Below, piece by piece: positions 61,055 to 64,000 of a stretch of 64,000 bases of DNA. The notes beneath the pieces were generated by a model. The model did not search any database, was not told the DNA's origin, and saw only the letters and a list, made by a program, of their open reading frames with translations. Numbering within the stretch: the first letter of the stretch is position 1; each line of letters begins with the position of its first letter. Source of the DNA: Rotaria macrura (taxonomy: Eukaryota > Rotifera > Eurotatoria > Philodinida > Philodinidae); assembly GCA_900239685.1 (NCBI GenBank), contig OENT01000152.1, positions 120,519 through 184,518 on the forward strand, read 5' to 3'. Made by a program: the position numbers and the translations under genes.

Positions 61055-61185
61055 GTTGTGTGGTCGTGAATACTTAATTGAGATGAGGTGATCATGAACC
61101 CGATGGTTTTTTGTAGAGTGCTTTGATTCGCAGAGTGTTTCCGGTGTGATTTGCTTTTCGCCAATCGATTTAAACGTGGAAGCTG

Positions 61186-61480
61186 ATTGAATTGTTGGCA
61201 GTTTCCGGCAATTTCCGCGACATATTCCGTCAGGATACCGACTGAATTCCGGTTGTTTCCGGCGCCGAGAAATAGCCATAATTTTAAGGATTCCGGTTCG
61301 ATGACTTTCCTGCCGGGAATACTGCTTCCAAGTTCCAAGTTTTTTCCGGCAGGTTCCCGCCGGAAACACACCGGACCCTGCAGGAAGTTTCAGGAAAATG
61401 ACCGGAATTCGGCCAGAAACGGTCCGAAAATGGAGGCTGGAATTGACGACCTGGGCAAGAGTGGTTCCAAGTAGAGCTCG
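61186..61480 (-). repeat. GC-rich CCGGAA dispersed repeat, copy 3
   Basis: Dense in TTTCCGG/CCGGAA words and carrying the module of 7026-7050 and 59419-59440 in opposite orientation (GGGAATACTGCTTCCAAG). Several overlapping frames of 70-115 codons cross it on both strands, which is composition rather than coding. Confidence 0.6.
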
Positions 61481-61690
61481 ACGAGCTCAATCGATTCCGA
61501 TCCTCATCCGTTCGATACCTGCGTCCGATGGTCTGGAAACCGCCTGGGAACCTGGTTTTTTTGCAGGTTTTTGCGTATTACGTGGTACGATTGGCCCAGG
61601 GACCGATTCCAACTCAACCAGAACTGGTTCCAAGTATAGCTCTACGAGCTGAATCGATCCCAATCGTTGATGGTCCCATTTCATGCTTTT
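61450..61690 (+). repeat. Dispersed repeat (GATTCCAACTCAACC family), second copy
   Basis: Homologous to 58070-58218 at about 80%, and continues past the point where that copy is interrupted by the hAT-like element (GGGACCGATTCCAACTCAACC). This supports the insertion interpretation there. Adjacent to the CCGGAA block, in the order seen also at 59.4 kb. Confidence 0.6.
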
Positions 61691-62590
61691 TTCTTTCAAA
61701 AAATGTCTAGAAATCGTCGGAGGTCAACGGTTCTATTCGAGTTTTTTCTCATCTCATGCACACTGCTACTACAGTGATATCAGTTGTGCTGTATCGCGGA
61801 ATGTTTCAATTCTCTCTTTTATGAAAGGTTCCAGGAACATTTGTCTGTAAGCGGTTGCCGGCTCTATGTTCGTCTTTCCCGGTTCTTTTAAATCAAAGAT
61901 AGTTTTCAGTTTGTGTTTTGTTTTATTTTGCATGACGGAAAGAAAAGAGTGCACACGTCACGTTCTTCAACAAAACATTTGTATTGACTGGAGTATGTTT
62001 ATTTCCAGGGATTATAGTTAGAATAATTTTTTATATAGATTTTATGGTATTCAGTATAGGTAGAGAAGGTGAGAGGTTTTTCCTCTGATTGTTCTCAGCT
62101 TGGTATTATTCTTTCTCGATGTACATATACATACCAGAGATCGAAACGGGGCATGGAGCAATTTCTCGTGAGTGGGCGGGGCGGGGTGGGGAAGAAAAAA
62201 AGAAACTAAGCTAGTGTGACGTTCTATGTAGAGAAGGTCCAGTTTCCATCCAGGGGTGTATTGCTCCTGCTTGAGTGCATTGTATAAATGATGTTTAACC
62301 TTCCCTCTTCATTTCTTCTCAATAATGAATCGTCCTTACTTCATTGTCCTCAATTGTTCTTACTTTGTATCCTTATTTCTGTGCATACTTTCTTTCATTA
62401 TCTTATTGTTCTTATTTCACTGTCCTTCCCTTGACTTCGTATTCTTTCTTTTCATGCTCTATTCTTCTTTGTTATGGGTGCGTATATAAGCACATGGTTT
62501 TTTATGTAAACGATACAATTGTATGATATGAAGGAATGAATAAAGTGTAATTCCATCAGCACTAGTCTCCCTTCTATCAGAAATCGTCAC
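61691..62590. other. Gene-free spacer
   Basis: No supported gene. A short G-rich patch (GGGCGGGGCGGGGTGGGG) at about 62176 resembles another at about 62620. Confidence 0.35.
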
Positions 62591-62754
62591 AGCTAGGGGC
62601 GGGTGACACCCTTCACGGGGCGGGGCGGGGTCAGAAAAAATAGAGTCCCCGACAGTTTCCCCGTTATTCAATTTCACTATAAAGACGTTCATATTTATAA
62701 ATACATATAATTATCAAAACAAAAGATTTTTTTTCACTTATGGTCAGCATTTGA

Positions 62755-63330
62755 TTGCATACAAGTGTGAGGATTTCTGCGAAACGTTCGTTGTCTCTAT
62801 TGAATTCGGTGTTCAACATTGTGGAAGAAAATACTCTGGGATTCGTTCTGCATCCGAAATTCAAAACATTATTGTCACCAGCGACAGCTCAGAAATCAGA
62901 GTGTTATCGAACGTGTCGTGCATTGTTGCCGAAAGGGAACCATGCATCCGCATTCGATAGTCACAATGAACCACCAAGAAAAAAGAAAAAGAATTTTCTA
63001 GAAAACTCAAAGAATGACGATGTAATAAAAACAAAATGTAAAAACACAACGGCAGCACAGGTTGAAATCGATATTTATATCGATTCTAAGGTGGAAGAAC
63101 ACAAGAATTATGCGAATACATTATTATTTTGCAAAGAATACCAGGATATGTTTCCGAAACTCTCGAAGTTAGCACATCGAATATATTTTGTCCTCTGCAG
63201 TTAAGCTGCTGTTGAAAGAGAGTTTTCTACAGTAGATCTAATCGTCAATCAAAGTAGATATAATCTAGACCCAAACGCTGGTAAAAATATTTTGTTTCTT
63301 CGCTCAACTGGAAACGGCAAAAAGATTAAT
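62755..63330 (+). pseudogene. hAT transposase, C-terminal fragment, decayed
   Basis: The frame from about 62755 to 63204 and its continuation past an in-frame TAA (63202-63204) to about 63330 resemble the C-terminal half of hAT transposases. HPKFKTLL corresponds to the DPRFK block. After a Lys-rich stretch come FPKLSKLAHRIY and, beyond the stop, AAVERE/FSTVDLIVNQSR and LDPNAGKNILFLRS, matching the hAT dimerisation domain (SS-VERVFS-A--IV---R--L-PE----LLFL). The BED finger, catalytic core and N-terminus are missing upstream, so this is an inactive relic. It is the only protein trace of an enzyme of the type that could have moved the hAT-like elements in the window. Confidence 0.8.
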
Positions 63331-63372
63331 CAATCTCGAGAAACATGCTTTTGTGCTCATATCAATTTAGGG

Positions 63373-63632
63373 CACGGGATAAACAGCTGACTTTTTCTTT
63401 CTATGATTATTTTTTGATATGGATAATTTGATTTGAATCAGAAAAATCAGAAAAAAAACAGGAAAATCAAAAGAAAGATCACAGAAATCAAGAAAGTGGG
63501 ATTTAAACTGTCTCTCCTTAGATTGATATTTCGAAAAACCAGGATACTGAATTTTATCATTTCAATCGAGTCGCTGATTTTTTTTGATTTGAAACTGATT
63601 TAAAATTAAAAAAATCAGCTGTTTCCCCCTTG
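63373..63632. mobile_element. Possible MITE beside the hAT relic, about 260 bp
   Basis: Inverted ends around CACGGGATAAACAGCTGA on the left and CAAGGGGGAAACAGCTGA on the complement of the right, each followed by a T run. Interior GATTT/AAATCAG words are repeated in both orientations. The flanking octamers do not match, so insertion type is unproved. Confidence 0.45.
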
Positions 63633-64000
63633 ACTTAACCTCTACTCATGAGCTTATTTTTTGTACTAATATCTGTAGTTTTATATACCATCGTGTAAAA
63701 CTTGTTGTACTCTAAGATACTTGTGAGTATTCTTGCAATATACTGTGAAATAAATTATCAAAATAAAAGTCGAAAACAACCTCAAAAATTTTATGATACA
63801 ACTAAAATCAGTCAAGAGAATATCAGAGCGGGTAGTGACGTGGAAAACGGTGTCGGGGTGGGGCGAGCCCCAGGCAAACAAAAAATCAGGAAGGACGCCC
63901 AACATGACTAGTCTGAAGCGTCAACACTACATTTCAGGTCTCGTCTGAAACATCTAGCTTATACATCAAGACGGGTTGTCTGTAAGGAAAATGTCTTGCA
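63633..64000. other. Right edge, no gene recognised
   Basis: AT-rich with a short GC-rich patch near 63855-63890 (GTCGGGGTGGGGCGAGCCCC). It may be a further end of the transposon relic. Nothing else is supported. Confidence 0.3.

Noticed and set aside
61027..61490. Several overlapping frames of 68-114 codons
   Set aside because: Same GC-rich repeat family as at 7 and 59.5 kb; no consistent protein between copies.
63373..63632. Assigning the inverted repeat firmly to hAT
   Set aside because: The flanking octamers do not match, so only a generic possible MITE call is kept.
1..64000. CRISPR array, rRNA, operon or prophage structure
   Set aside because: No regularly spaced repeats, no rRNA-like conservation, and genes have spliceosomal introns; the DNA is eukaryotic nuclear.

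Overview
The window is animal nuclear DNA. It is AT-rich, with GT-AG introns that mostly run 49-90 bp plus a minority of 0.7-1.7 kb. It carries clear metazoan housekeeping genes and many small transposon relics. Compact short-intron genes, one intronless bacterial-type gene and an old inverted duplication fit a bdelloid rotifer (Adineta/Rotaria-like). That taxonomic call is inference; no rRNA or mitochondrial marker is present.

Layout. 1-1860 (-): 5' part of an unrecognised protein gene running off the left edge. 2271-3948 (+): eIF2B alpha. 4409-5635 (-): unrecognised 348-aa acidic protein, 3 exons. 5.7-9.3 kb: GC-rich repeats, a 26-bp palindrome and a 425-bp hAT-like element. 9386-10846 (+): intronless SelO/YdiU. 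11-20 kb: repeats, a doubtful small secreted-peptide gene near 13.1-13.9 kb, and a hAT-like element inserted inside another (17418-19128). 20115-21464 (+): MFSD4-like transporter, tail-to-tail with acireductone dioxygenase (21566-23635, -), followed by carnitine O-acetyltransferase (23762-28744, -, 15 exons, one intron holding a hAT-like insertion) and MGAT2 (29078-33563, -, 7 exons). 33.6-42 kb: mostly gene-free, with a broken copy of a four-helix membrane protein at 37258-37878. 42059-45838 (+): zinc finger/dsRBM/DZF RNA-binding protein, 8 exons. 49537-51511 (-): F-box/LRR protein, 8 exons. 53342-54287 (-): dynactin subunit 6, 7 exons. 57044-57655 (-): intact copy of the membrane protein, in inverted orientation to the first, with flanking homology. 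57.8-64 kb: dense repeats, a 1.15-kb hAT-like element, foldback elements, and a decayed hAT transposase C-terminus at 62.75-63.33 kb.

The genes do not form a pathway or operon; each is an independent eukaryotic unit. Exon models were built by hand from splice motifs, reading-phase continuity and remembered family proteins. For eIF2B alpha, ADI1, CRAT, MGAT2, ZFR-like, FBXL and DCTN6 every exon junction keeps phase.

I found no CRISPR, no tRNA or rRNA gene, and no convincing new multi-gene system. The strongest unusual signals are the cohort of non-autonomous hAT-like elements with 8-bp target duplications (one nested in another), the inverted duplication with one decayed copy, the bacterial-type SelO gene, and the zinc finger-dsRBM-DZF domain order.
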